64,000 bases of DNA from Williamsia sp. 1135. Its GTDB lineage: Bacteria > Actinomycetota > Actinomycetes > Mycobacteriales > Mycobacteriaceae. The notes beneath the pieces were generated by a model. It was not told the DNA's origin, made no database searches, and saw only the letters and a list, made by a program, of their open reading frames with translations. Where the stretch lies: positions 186,001 through 250,000 of the forward strand of contig NZ_MJEI01000105.1 in assembly GCF_002095395.1 (NCBI RefSeq), read 5' to 3'. Below, one piece after another: positions 52,191 through 60,930 of this stretch; position 1 is the stretch's first letter; the number at the start of each line of letters is the position of its first letter. Made by a program: the position numbers and the translations under genes.

Positions 52191-53138
52191 CGTGTGCTCC
52201 CTTCGTCGGTGAGGTGGAGGAAGACCTCGTCCAGGGTCGGACGACGCACCAGGAGGTCCGCGGGTGCGATCGCGGCCGCGTCGAGCGCGCGCACCACGGA
52301 GAAGAGTCCGCCTGCGGCGGTGTCGATCTCGAACGTCAGCGTTCGGCTGTCGGCGTCCACGACGGTCGGGCGTGCCGAGAGGGCCTCGCTCAGGAGGTCG
52401 GTCGCCCGCTCGAGCGGCGTGCTCTGGGACACGGTCACGGTGACCCGGTCACCACCTATGCGGCTCTTGAGCAGGTCGGGTGAACCCTCGGCGATGACTC
52501 GGCCGTGATTCATCACGGATATGGTCGCCGCGAGCTGGTCTGCCTCGTCGAGATACTGGGTGGTCAGCAGCACCGTGGTGCCCGCTGCCGCGATCTCGCG
52601 CACGGTGCGCCAGACCTCGTTGCGGGCCCGAGGGTCCAGACCGGTGGTCGGTTCGTCGAGAAACAGCACCGCCGGGGTCAGGATGAGTCCGACAGCGATG
52701 TCGAGTCGGCGGCGCATCCCGCCGGAGTAGTTCGCCACCGCTCTGGTCGCTGCGTCGGTGAGGTCGAAGACCTCGAGCAATTCGTCTGCTCGCTGTCGCG
52801 CGCGGGCCTTCTCGAGCCCGAACAAACGACCGAACATCACGAGGTTCTGCCGGCCTCCGAGTACCTCGTCGAGGGCGGGGGACTGGCCGATGAGTCCGAC
52901 CCGCTGCCGTACCGCGCGCGACTGCGTCGAGACGTTTCGACCGGCCACCGTCGCGGCACCGTCGTCGAGGTCGATCAGGGTGGTCAGTGCCCGCACCGCT
53001 GTGCTCTTACCTGCGCCGTTGGGTCCGAGAAGGCCGTGGATCGTTCCCGGCGACCTCGAGATCGAACCCATCGAGTGCCCAGCTGTCTCCATATCGTTTG
53101 CGTAGTCCACGCGCGGATATAGCGGGTGTAGAAGTCAT
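52187..53138 (-). pseudogene. Frameshifted DrrA-type ABC ATPase
   Basis: The ATG at 53138 opens a normal DrrA start ('ISARGLRKRYGDSWALDGFD') that runs into nonsense after 'LEVAG'. The rest of the ATPase lies in another frame: 'GTIHGLLGPNGAGKSTAVRA' (Walker A), 'YSGGMRRRLDIAVGL' (signature), 'VLFLDEPTTGLDPR' (Walker B) and the C-terminal 'RPTLDEVFLHL'. The switch is at about 53045-53055 and needs one base inserted or two deleted. Without repair no functional ATPase can be made, since the N-terminal part stops before Walker A. It lies next to a similarly broken permease and an intact TetR gene. Confidence 0.8.
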
Positions 53139-53157
53139 GTGTCGCCTAACTTCGTAT

Positions 53158-53190
53158 GGTGTACGGACTTGGGGACGTTCACCGTACACC
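53158..53190. promoter_or_regulatory. TetR-type operator between the ABC and tetR genes
   Basis: GGTGTACGG (53158-53166) and CCGTACACC (53182-53190) are perfect 9-base inverted arms, 15 bases apart. The -10 TATTCT of tetR (53199-53204) follows directly, six bases before the ATG at 53211, so tetR is probably leaderless and autoregulated from this site, which also covers the divergent ABC promoter. Confidence 0.65.
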
Positions 53191-53210
53191 ACACGACGTA
53201 TTCTGTGCAG

Positions 53211-53990
53211 ATGGATGACACCCGTTCGCCCGAAGAGCGCGGATCCGCCGATCCGGTGGTCGACCGGACGCTGACACTGCTCTGGCGGCGTAGCGCCGGC
53301 GCGCCCCGAGGTTCTCGTGGACCGCGGCAGCGGGTGTCGGTCGACGAGGTGATCGCCGCGGCGATCGCACTGGCGGACTCCGAGGGGCTGTCGGCTCTGT
53401 CGATGCGGAAGGTTGCCGACAAGCTGGGGCTGGGTGTGATGTCGATGTACACCTATGTGCCGGGAAAGGCGGAGCTGATCGGCCTCATGGTCGACGAGGT
53501 CATGGGCGAGGCCGACCAGCCCGCCTACTCGGGCACCCTGCGGGACCGGATGACCGAGATCGCGCGGCAGCTGTGGGACGAGTTCCATCGGCATCCATGG
53601 TTGCTACACGTACAGAAGGCGCGGCCGTGGATCGGGCCGAATGGATCGGCTCGGTACGAATGGCAACTGGCGGCGATCGAGGGTGTCGGTCTGGGAGATC
53701 TCGAGATGGATCACACCATCGCCGTGCTCGCGGGCTTCGCGGAGAGTTCGGCGCGGTCGTCGATCGAGGCGGCAGGCGCCAGGACGGAATCGGGCATGAC
53801 CGACCAGCAGTGGTGGGAGATCAACTCGCCGGTTCTGGAGCGGTTGATGGAAGGCCGCGACTACCCGATCTCGTCTCGCGTGGGCCGAGCCGCCGGTGAG
53901 GCCTACAACTCGATGTCAGACCCCGCCTCGTCGTTCGAGTTCGGATTGGCGCGCATCATCGACGGGATCGAGGCGCTCCTGCGCCGCTGA
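53211..53990 (+). CDS. TetR-family regulator of the adjacent ABC genes
   Basis: A 259-residue repressor of the TetR/AcrR family. The helix-turn-helix is 'VIAAAIALADSEGLSALSMR' to 'LGLGVMSMYTYVPGKAELIG', with the common Y(T/N)Yxxx(K/S) ending of recognition helix. The C-terminal ligand domain includes 'WDEFHRHPWLLHVQKARPW' and resembles the group that regulates drug exporters. ATG 53211 is selected from the leaderless promoter; an upstream extension to 53139 reads through the operator. It is divergent from the broken ABC genes. Confidence 0.92.
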   Translation: MDDTRSPEERGSADPVVDRTLTLLWRRSAGAPRGSRGPRQRVSVDEVIAAAIALADSEGLSALSMRKVADKLGLGVMSMYTYVPGKAELIGLMVDEVMGEADQPAYSGTLRDRMTEIARQLWDEFHRHPWLLHVQKARPWIGPNGSARYEWQLAAIEGVGLGDLEMDHTIAVLAGFAESSARSSIEAAGARTESGMTDQQWWEINSPVLERLMEGRDYPISSRVGRAAGEAYNSMSDPASSFEFGLARIIDGIEALLRR

Positions 53991-54018
53991 GCCGGCGTGC
54001 CCGGATGCGTTGGTGCGA

Positions 54019-55176
54019 TCAGCTTTTCGGGCCTGCACTCCGGGTGGTGTCGATGCCCAGATTCATGCCTGCCAGACCGCGTTTGCGAACGGCAAGGCGT
54101 TCGGCGACCTGCCGCAGAGCGGCGCCGGCGGTCGAGTCGGGGGCAGAAAGCACCAGGGGCATGCCCTCGTCACCGCCTTCTCGCAGCGCGGGGTCGAGCG
54201 GGATCTGCCCGAGCAACGGGACTTCCGCTCCCACGGCGACGGTCAGGCGCTCCGACACCCGGGCGCCACCACCGGATCCGAATGGTTCGATGCGACTGCC
54301 GTCCGGCAGTTCCATCCAGGACATGTTCTCGACCACGCCCATGATCTTCTGGCGGGTCTGCAGTGCGATGGCGCCCGCGCGTTCGGCAACCTCGGCCGCG
54401 GCCTGCTGTGGGGTCGTGACCACCAGGATCTCGGCACCGGGGATCAGCTGTGCCACCGAGATCGCCACATCGCCGGTGCCCGGTGGCAGATCGAGCAAGA
54501 GGATGTCGAGATCCCCCCAGAAGACGTCGGACAGGAACTGTTGCAGTGCCCGATGCAGCATGGGGCCGCGCCAGACCACCGGTGTGTTGCCACTGGTGAA
54601 CTGTGCGATCGAGATGAACTTCACGCCGTGGCTCATCGGCGGCAGGATCATCTTCTCGACCTGTGTGGGCTTGGCGTCGTTTCCGAGCATCCGCGGCACC
54701 GAGTGGCCGTAGATGTCGGCGTCGAGCACGCCGACCTTCAGGCCTCGGTCGGCAAGTGCCGCAGCGAGATTCACGGTGACACTGGATTTTCCGACACCGC
54801 CCTTGCCCGAGGCCACCGCGTAGACGCGCGTGAGGGAGCCGGGCTGGGCGAACGGGATCACAGGCTCCGCGCGGTCTCCGCGCAGGCTCTTGCGTAGTTC
54901 GGTGCGTTGCTCGTCGTTCATCACGTCGAGTTCCACTGAGACGCGCCCGACCCCGGCGACGTCGGCGGCGGCAGTGGTGACGCGCTGGGTGATCTCGGTC
55001 CGCAGCGGACACGCGGACGTCGTCAGGTAGATCACGATGGCCACGCTGGCGTCGTCGGCGACAGCGATCGACTTGACCATCCCGAGGTCGGTGATCGGTT
55101 TCCCGATCTCGGGGTCGTCCACCTTGGCCAGTGCCGCGCGAATGGCGGATTCCGTTGGCAACGTTGCTTGTGTCAT
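54019..55176 (-). CDS. mrp: Mrp/NBP35-type Fe-S cluster carrier ATPase
   Basis: A 385-residue P-loop ATPase that carries Fe-S clusters. An N-terminal MIP18/DUF59 domain (about 8-90, 'LAKVDDPEIGKPITDLGMV') is followed by the ATPase with the deviant Walker A 'GKGGVGKSSVTVNLA' at about 124, 'VLDADIYGHSVPRML' and 'LLLDLPPGTGDVAISVAQ'. The Cys-x-x-Cys pair found in many homologues is not evident ('GVVENMSWMELPDGSRIEPF'), as in other actinobacterial Mrp proteins. ATG 55176 is used. Syntenic with Rv1229c. Confidence 0.93.
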   Translation of the reverse strand: MTQATLPTESAIRAALAKVDDPEIGKPITDLGMVKSIAVADDASVAIVIYLTTSACPLRTEITQRVTTAAADVAGVGRVSVELDVMNDEQRTELRKSLRGDRAEPVIPFAQPGSLTRVYAVASGKGGVGKSSVTVNLAAALADRGLKVGVLDADIYGHSVPRMLGNDAKPTQVEKMILPPMSHGVKFISIAQFTSGNTPVVWRGPMLHRALQQFLSDVFWGDLDILLLDLPPGTGDVAISVAQLIPGAEILVVTTPQQAAAEVAERAGAIALQTRQKIMGVVENMSWMELPDGSRIEPFGSGGGARVSERLTVAVGAEVPLLGQIPLDPALREGGDEGMPLVLSAPDSTAGAALRQVAERLAVRKRGLAGMNLGIDTTRSAGPKS

Positions 55177-55238
55177 CAGGCGCGAGTTTACGCCCGCGGT
55201 CTCATCCACCCCGCTTCGGTACGCGCAACCGGGGCGGT

Positions 55239-56303
55239 TCAGCGAGCCGGTGCGGGTGCGGGAGGAGGTGGCGGCAGCAGCGACTGGACCTCGGGCGGCA
55301 AGCAGATGATCACACAGGGCTCTGTGGTCTTAGTGGTGGACGGTGACGCGGACGGCGAGCTCGGGTTCGCAGGCGCCGGCGAAGAGGAACTGCTGCTGGA
55401 CGAACTCGATGACGTCGGGGCGGGCAGCGGACCGGTGTCGGTCGGCGCCGCACCGGTCGCGTACCCCGCCGCCCAGGACAGCACGTTCGACACGTACTCC
55501 ATCGAGTTGTTGTAGCGCAGCACTGCGCTGACCTTGGTCTTTTCGCCCATGATGTCGGTGACACCGGAGCACAGGTATCGGCCGGCCGAGTAGGTGGCGT
55601 CGAAGATGTTGTTGGGGTCGGACTTCCCGTCGCCGTTGGCGTCACTGCCCCACGAGGCCCAGGTGGAGGGGATGAACTGCATCGGTCCCATCGCGCGATC
55701 GTGGCCCGGGTCTCCGTCGATCCGGCCGCCGTCGGTGTCGGTGATCACTGCGTTACCGGACAGGTGGCCGTTGAGCAACGGGCCCGCGATCGGGGTCAGC
55801 GTGGTGCCGGAACTGTCGACGTTGCCGCCGCCGGCGTGCCCGGATTCGATCCGGCCGATCCCGGCGAGCAAGAACCAGGGCAGTTTGCACTGAGGTGACT
55901 CCGCAGCGACGCGCTGCTCAGCCATCTTGTACGCCTGCAACACGATTCCGGGAATTCCCAGCGGGCCCGTCGGCAGGGCATCTGCCCGGATCCGCGGTAC
56001 CGACAGCGGATCGATGACTTGTGGGAGGTCGTCGGCGGGTGCAGGCGCAGGCGGGAGGAAGTCGAGTTGCGGACGGGCCGCAACGGGGAGGATCTCGGCG
56101 GCAGGTGTCACCGGCCGCTCGATGTCGGTGGCAGCGGTGAGCGTGGGTGCGGGCCCACTGTAGGCGCTAGAGCTCACGGCGGCCATCAGGCCGATACCGA
56201 TGACCGCACAACCGGTCAGCAATTGCACTCGACCCCACCGCACGTCCCGCAACTCCTGTGTTGATCTCCCCGACCGCCATGTCGCACGGCGAATGTGACC
56301 CAC
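55239..56303 (-). CDS. Transglycosylase-like (lytic murein) protein
   Basis: A 354-residue exported protein (Rv1230c position). An N-terminal membrane anchor or signal ('LLTGCAVIGIGLMAAVSSS') precedes a Pro/Ala-rich linker and an SLT/MltB-like domain: 'LPWFLLAGIGRIESGHAGGG' with probable catalytic Glu153, 'MGPMQFIPSTWASWGSDANG' and 'DPNNIFDATYSAGRYLC'. After the domain comes a run of about 12 Ser and a Pro/Ser/Thr tail ending in 'PPPPPAPAPAR'. It should cleave peptidoglycan glycan chains. The GTG at 56303 is the start. Confidence 0.88.
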   Translation of the reverse strand: MGHIRRATWRSGRSTQELRDVRWGRVQLLTGCAVIGIGLMAAVSSSAYSGPAPTLTAATDIERPVTPAAEILPVAARPQLDFLPPAPAPADDLPQVIDPLSVPRIRADALPTGPLGIPGIVLQAYKMAEQRVAAESPQCKLPWFLLAGIGRIESGHAGGGNVDSSGTTLTPIAGPLLNGHLSGNAVITDTDGGRIDGDPGHDRAMGPMQFIPSTWASWGSDANGDGKSDPNNIFDATYSAGRYLCSGVTDIMGEKTKVSAVLRYNNSMEYVSNVLSWAAGYATGAAPTDTGPLPAPTSSSSSSSSSSSPAPANPSSPSASPSTTKTTEPCVIICLPPEVQSLLPPPPPAPAPAR

Positions 56304-56395
56304 AATACATATTTGCGGAATGCGTGCGCGGGCAAACCGATGTTTATCGCAGAGCCATCCGTCCGGCCGGGTTCGTATGCCGGCAGCGCGAGCGA

Positions 56396-57040
56396 TCAGT
56401 CGTCGAGCAGGCCGCCGGACCGCTTGCGGTCTTCGAGCTCGTGGTCGTCGCGCCTGAGTTGCTCGTCCCGCCTCACTTGCTCGTCCCGTTTGGCCTGCTC
56501 GTCCCGTTTGGCCTGGTCGCCGAGCAACCGATCGGAGAGTTCCGTGAGCAGGTCGTCGAGCTCGCGTCGAAGGTAGTCGCGAGTCACGGTGTCACCGACG
56601 GCCAGCCGAACGGCGGCGAGTTCGCGGGCCAGGAACTCGGTGTCGGCCTTCGTCTGTTCGGCGCGCATGCGGTCCTCTTCGAGCGAGACCTTGTCGCGGT
56701 TCTCCTGGCGGTTCTGGGCCAGGAGGATCAGTGGCGCCGCGTAGGCGGCCTGCGTGGAGAAGGCCAGGTTCAGCAGGATGAACGGGTATGGATCCCATCG
56801 CAGACTGATGACCACGAGATTGAGGAAGATCCAGATGATGACGATGATCGTCTGGATGGCCAGATACCGGCCCGTGCCGAGGAACCGTGCGACGCGCTCG
56901 CTGTAGACCCCGACAACGTCGGAGTCGAGGTTCAGTTTCCAGCGGCGGTTCTGGCCGGGTGTGTCGAGTCGCCGTACGGAACGGGCATTCTGCCGCTCAG
57001 TTCTCGGGGTGGACCGGTTGTCACGATCACTGGGGCTCAT
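56396..57040 (-). CDS. DUF1003 membrane protein with heptad-like repeat tail
   Basis: A 214-residue DUF1003 protein. Two membrane helices ('YLAIQTIIVIIWIFLNLVVI' and 'FILLNLAFSTQAAYAAPLIL') enclose the family motif 'DPYPFILLNL'. The last 40 residues are hydrophilic and contain four hexapeptide repeats of the type AKRDEQ/VRRDEQ/LRRDDH, probably a charged helix or coiled coil. The ATG shares one base with the stop of the MgtE-like gene, so the two are coupled. Function unknown. Confidence 0.87.
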   Translation of the reverse strand: MSPSDRDNRSTPRTERQNARSVRRLDTPGQNRRWKLNLDSDVVGVYSERVARFLGTGRYLAIQTIIVIIWIFLNLVVISLRWDPYPFILLNLAFSTQAAYAAPLILLAQNRQENRDKVSLEEDRMRAEQTKADTEFLARELAAVRLAVGDTVTRDYLRRELDDLLTELSDRLLGDQAKRDEQAKRDEQVRRDEQLRRDDHELEDRKRSGGLLDD

Positions 57041-58332
57041 CAGCGCAGCCCTTCGGCCAGATCGTCATCGCCTTCGGTCTCGCGCCAATCCTCGGGCAGC
57101 AGGTGATCGAGGAGGTCGTCGACCGTCACCGCCCCGATCAGGTGTCCGTCATCGTCGATGACGGGTCCGCAGACGAGGTTGTAGGTCGCGAAGTAACGGG
57201 TGACCTTCTCGAGGGAGTCGTTCGGGCCGAGGTTGGGAAGCCGATCGTCGATGATTCCACCGACGAGGTTGGCGGGTGGTTCCCGCAGAAGGGCCTGGAT
57301 GTGGACGCAGCCGAGGTACTTGCCGGTCGGGGTGGCGGTCGGGGGTCGCACGACAAACGTCAGGGACGCGGACGCCGGCGTCAGGTCCGGGTTGCGGGCG
57401 CGGGCGAGGGCTTCGGCGATCGTGGTCGACGGCGTGACGACCAGCGGTTCGGTGGTCATCAGACCACCGGCGGTGTCGGGGGAGTGCAGCATCAGCCGGC
57501 GGACCGGTTCGGACTCCTGCGGATCCATCAACTGCAGCAACGCCTCGGCCTCGGCGCCGGGCAGCTCACCGAGGAGGTCGGCCGCATCGTCCGGGTCCAT
57601 CGCTTCGAGGACGTCTGCGGCCCGCTCGACGGCCATGTGTCCGAGGAGGTCGGTCTGATCGTCGGTCGGGAGTTCCTGTACGACGTCGGCGAGTCGTTCG
57701 TCGTCGAGTGCCGATGCGATCTCCTGGCGCCGCTTCGACGGTAGTTCACGCAGCGCGTGTGCCACGTCGGCAGCCCGCATGCCGTCGAACTGGGACAGGA
57801 TCTGGGCCACCCCCTGACCGGGCAGGGCCAGGGCGCTCTGGGTCAATCCGAGGACATGATTCCACTCGACCACGTGGGTTTCCCCCCGTCGGCCGAGGCG
57901 GGTGCGGGCGCCGCGGACGGCGACGCGCGAGATCACCCAGTCGCGGGTGCGTCTGCGTTCGATGGCGACGTCGACCACGGCCAGGTCCTCGTCGGCGAGA
58001 TGTTCGAGGTCGGGGTCGTCGACGCGCACGCGCGATTCCACTATCTGTCCGAGGACAAGAGCCTCTCCCGGACGCAGGATCAGCCGTCGCAGACTCACGG
58101 TTCCGGTGCTCAGGGTGACCGAGTTCGGCTCGATGGCAGTCACCCGCAACATCGGGACGAAGATCCGTCGACGGGTCGTCAGCTCGACAGCCAGCCCGAG
58201 GACTCTCGGCTGGCCGGTGCCGAACCGGATGGAGACCACCACGTCTCGCACCCGGCCGATGGATTCGCCGTCGGGTCCGATGACGGCCAGACCGGCAAGC
58301 CTGGCCACGAATGCCTTGCTCACCGCTGCCAT
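57040..58332 (-). CDS. MgtE_N/CBS domain protein (no transmembrane part)
   Basis: A 430-residue soluble protein (Rv1232c type). Residues 1 to about 160 are PRC-barrel-like ('LAGLAVIGPDGESIGRVRDV'), then an MgtE N-terminal superhelix of repeats ('LPSKRRQEIASALDDERLAD', 'LPTDDQTDLLGHMAVERAAD', 'DPDDAADLLGELPGAEAEAL') and two CBS domains ('TAGGLMTTEPLVVTPSTTIA'; 'FATYNLVCGPVIDDDGHLIG'). The membrane domain of MgtE magnesium channels is absent, so it cannot transport alone. ATG 58332 gives the family N-terminus. Confidence 0.87.
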   Translation of the reverse strand: MAAVSKAFVARLAGLAVIGPDGESIGRVRDVVVSIRFGTGQPRVLGLAVELTTRRRIFVPMLRVTAIEPNSVTLSTGTVSLRRLILRPGEALVLGQIVESRVRVDDPDLEHLADEDLAVVDVAIERRRTRDWVISRVAVRGARTRLGRRGETHVVEWNHVLGLTQSALALPGQGVAQILSQFDGMRAADVAHALRELPSKRRQEIASALDDERLADVVQELPTDDQTDLLGHMAVERAADVLEAMDPDDAADLLGELPGAEAEALLQLMDPQESEPVRRLMLHSPDTAGGLMTTEPLVVTPSTTIAEALARARNPDLTPASASLTFVVRPPTATPTGKYLGCVHIQALLREPPANLVGGIIDDRLPNLGPNDSLEKVTRYFATYNLVCGPVIDDDGHLIGAVTVDDLLDHLLPEDWRETEGDDDLAEGLR

Positions 58333-58727
58333 GGGGGTAAGGGTAGTGGGGCGCGTCCGAGCGCGTCTTCCGCGGGGACAGTTCTCATCTGTCATCACCC
58401 CGCACCGGTACGGGAGGTGGGTGAATTCCGGGTGCCGGGGAGGTGATGCACCCGGATGGGTTCTGTTCGAAACGCACTGACAAGAGCCGTGTTTGACAGG
58501 CGGGGGCGTGTATTACCGTGCGCGGTGGCCTCTCTCACCTCGATGTGGACGTGACCGCCACAGCCCTGCGGTGCAGGCCGTGATCGCGGGCGACTGGTGG
58601 TGAAGCGCCTTGCGATGATGGCAGGCTCGGTGCCGGTTCTGAGATGATCTCCATCAGACGGGCCGAATGCGTCGCAGACTGCAGATGGCGGATTCAGGCC
58701 GATCCGGTAATACGAGGAGCAGAGACC
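58333..58727. other. Divergent intergenic region
   Basis: About 395 bases separate the divergent MgtE-like gene and the small membrane protein gene. It contains TTGACA at 58493-58498 and TATTAC at 58511-58516, but only 12 bases apart, too close for a standard promoter, so at most one of them is real. GAGGAG (58714-58719) is the ribosome binding site of the rightward gene. No RNA gene or further ORF with family resemblance was seen. Confidence 0.5.
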
Positions 58728-59213
58728 ATGAGTAACCCGATACGCCCGACGCCACGCCCCGGACTGCCGACCCCACCCAAGGGATGGCCGATCGGCTCGT
58801 ACACGACGTACGCCGAAGCGCAACGCGCGGTGGATTTTCTGTCCGACGAGAACTTCCCGGTCCAGGACGTGACCATCGTGGGTGTCGACCTGATGCAGGT
58901 CGAACGCGTGCTGGGACGTCTGACCTGGGGGAAGGTGATCGGCGGTGGCATCGTGTCCGGTGCCTGGCTCGGCCTTTTCTTCGGGTTGCTCGTCGGAATC
59001 GTTGTCGACACGAATCCATTGGTACCGTTGCTTTTTGGTCTGGTCGGGGGCATTGTGTTCGGTGTCGTGTCGACCTCCATCCCGTACGCAGCGACGCGCG
59101 GCCAGCGCGACTTCTCCTCGACCATGCAGCTGGTCGCCGGCCGCTATGACGTCCTCTGTGACCCCAAGAGCGCCGAACGCGCCCGGGACATGCTCAGCCG
59201 TCTCACTCCTTAG
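58728..59213 (+). CDS. General stress protein 17M-like membrane protein (Rv1234-like)
   Basis: A 161-residue protein with a short Pro-rich N-terminus, a GSP17M-like ferredoxin-fold segment ('IGSYTTYAEAQRAVDFLSDE', 'VQDVTIVGVDLMQVERVLGR'), two membrane helices ('IVSGAWLGLFFGLLVGIVVD' and 'PLLFGLVGGIVFGVVSTSIP') and a C-terminal cytoplasmic end ('YDVLCDPKSAERARDML'). The ATG follows GAGGAG by eight bases. It precedes lpqY as Rv1234 does in M. tuberculosis. Function unknown. Confidence 0.87.
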   Translation: MSNPIRPTPRPGLPTPPKGWPIGSYTTYAEAQRAVDFLSDENFPVQDVTIVGVDLMQVERVLGRLTWGKVIGGGIVSGAWLGLFFGLLVGIVVDTNPLVPLLFGLVGGIVFGVVSTSIPYAATRGQRDFSSTMQLVAGRYDVLCDPKSAERARDMLSRLTP

Positions 59214-59347
59214 TACCGCCGGTCGGAGAGTGCATTGCCAGGTCCTGCGCCCGCGAAGATGCAGCGTAGCGGGCCCGGGCAGGTGATACCGGTCCGTGAC
59301 CGGGGGGAACGATTTGATGTCAGGTTGGCACGATCATGCCGACTGTG

Positions 59348-59382
59348 TTGCGCGTCACTCTCAGACGCCTATAAGTTAACTT
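59348..59382 (+). promoter_or_regulatory. Candidate lpqY promoter with internal palindrome
   Basis: TTGCGC (59348-59353), 16 bases, TATAAG (59370-59375). The palindrome AAGTTAACTT (59373-59382) overlaps the -10 and could be an operator half or a start-site sequence. The lpqY start codon lies about 63 bases downstream. Confidence 0.42.
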
Positions 59383-59445
59383 GCAGGCATGGAGGGGTGC
59401 GTCGGTAGCGATCGGCGCACCTTTCGGACTCATCGAGGAGGCTGC

Positions 59446-60930
59446 GTGCGGTGCAAAGGCGATTCGGCCGAGAATGACGGTCGATCAGCAGGACCCAACA
59501 AGTACGGCGGTTTGAAAAAGTTCGGATTGTCTTGTGCGGCAGTTGCTGTGGCACTTCCGGTGTTCAGTGCATGTAGCTCCGGTTACACGACTGGGACGAT
59601 CAACGTCTATGCGCCCGCGGATGGCGCGTCGTTCATCGAGGAAGCCGGGAACGCGTGTACCGCGGAGTCCAACGGCGAGTACAAGATCAAGACGTTTGCT
59701 TTGCCGAAGGCTGCGGACGACCAGCGCCTGCAGTTGGCGCGTCGATTGGCGGGCAACGACAAGGGCCTGGATCTGATGGGCATGGACGTCGTGTGGACAG
59801 CAGAGTTCGCCGACGCGGGCTGGATCGAACCGGTTCCCGACGAGATGGCTGCGGAGATCAAGGCGACGACCCTCGGGGGCCCTTACGAGACCGCTCTCTG
59901 GAAGACCAACGATGACAACGAAAAACGTCTCTACGCGATTCCGACCTGGACCAACACCCAGCTGCTCTGGTACCGCAAGGATGTCATCGAACAGTTCTTG
60001 AACCGGCCGACCCCGCCGGCGACGTGGGACCAGATGCTGGCGGAGAACGAGGAGATCCGCAAGGCCGGTGGGCCCAGCTACATCATGGTGCAAGGTAAGC
60101 AGTACGAGGGCCTGATGGTGTGGTTCAACTCGGTTCTCGCCAGTGCCGGCGGTGAGGTGCTCGACCCGGACGACCCGAACAAGCAAACACTCAACGACAC
60201 CCCCGAGCATCGCGCCGCCACCCTGAAGGCACTGCAGACGCTCAAGGCAGTCGCGACCGCTCCGGGTGCCGATCCCTCGATCACCAACAGCGATGAGTCC
60301 TCGGCTCGGCTCGGAATGGAAAGCGGGCAGGCAACCTTCGAGGTCAACTGGCCGTTCGTGTTCCCGTCCATGCGGTCGAATGCCGCGGCCGGCGACGTTG
60401 CGTTCCTATCGGACGTCAAGGCCGAGTTCGGCCCGCTGTTCGCCGATCCCGACAACCCTCCTGCCGACGCCGAACTGGCCCCGGTCAATGCCGCGGTACA
60501 GACCGCCTTCGACTTCTCCCGCTATCCGGGTGTGCTCCCGGACGAACAGTCGAAGGTCACACTCGGCGGCGTGAACATCGCGGTTGCGGATACCTCGCAA
60601 CAGAAGGATCTCGCCTTCAAGGCCGCTGCGTGTTTGACCAACGAGAAGTCGCAGAAGCTGTACTCGATCAGTGGTGGTACGCCACCGACGATCGCGTCGA
60701 TCTACGACGACCCGGAATTTCAGGACGCATACCCGATGGGCGACGCGATCAAGGCCCAACTCGAGACCGGATCGGCGGCATTGCGACCGGCTTCTCCTGA
60801 CTACCAGGCGATTTCGACCTTGATCACCGCGAAGCTCAGTCCGGTCGGATCCTGGGATCCGGAGCAGATGGTCGACATTCTCGCCGAGCAGGTCACCAAG
60901 GCCATCGAAGGGGAGGGGCTGATCCCATGA
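59446..60930 (+). CDS. lpqY: Trehalose-binding lipoprotein LpqY
   Basis: A 494-residue substrate-binding lipoprotein of the LpqY-SugABC importer, which in mycobacteria returns trehalose released from trehalose monomycolate during mycolate transfer. The lipobox VFSAC puts the lipidated Cys at residue 43; the preceding n-region is unusually long (about 27 residues), so a later start is possible. 'NVYAPADGASFIEEAGNACT', 'TWTNTQLLWYRKDVIEQFLN' and 'VNWPFVFPSM' are family stretches. GTG 59446 with GAGGAG five bases upstream is chosen. sugA overlaps its end. Confidence 0.93.
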   Translation: MRCKGDSAENDGRSAGPNKYGGLKKFGLSCAAVAVALPVFSACSSGYTTGTINVYAPADGASFIEEAGNACTAESNGEYKIKTFALPKAADDQRLQLARRLAGNDKGLDLMGMDVVWTAEFADAGWIEPVPDEMAAEIKATTLGGPYETALWKTNDDNEKRLYAIPTWTNTQLLWYRKDVIEQFLNRPTPPATWDQMLAENEEIRKAGGPSYIMVQGKQYEGLMVWFNSVLASAGGEVLDPDDPNKQTLNDTPEHRAATLKALQTLKAVATAPGADPSITNSDESSARLGMESGQATFEVNWPFVFPSMRSNAAAGDVAFLSDVKAEFGPLFADPDNPPADAELAPVNAAVQTAFDFSRYPGVLPDEQSKVTLGGVNIAVADTSQQKDLAFKAAACLTNEKSQKLYSISGGTPPTIASIYDDPEFQDAYPMGDAIKAQLETGSAALRPASPDYQAISTLITAKLSPVGSWDPEQMVDILAEQVTKAIEGEGLIP

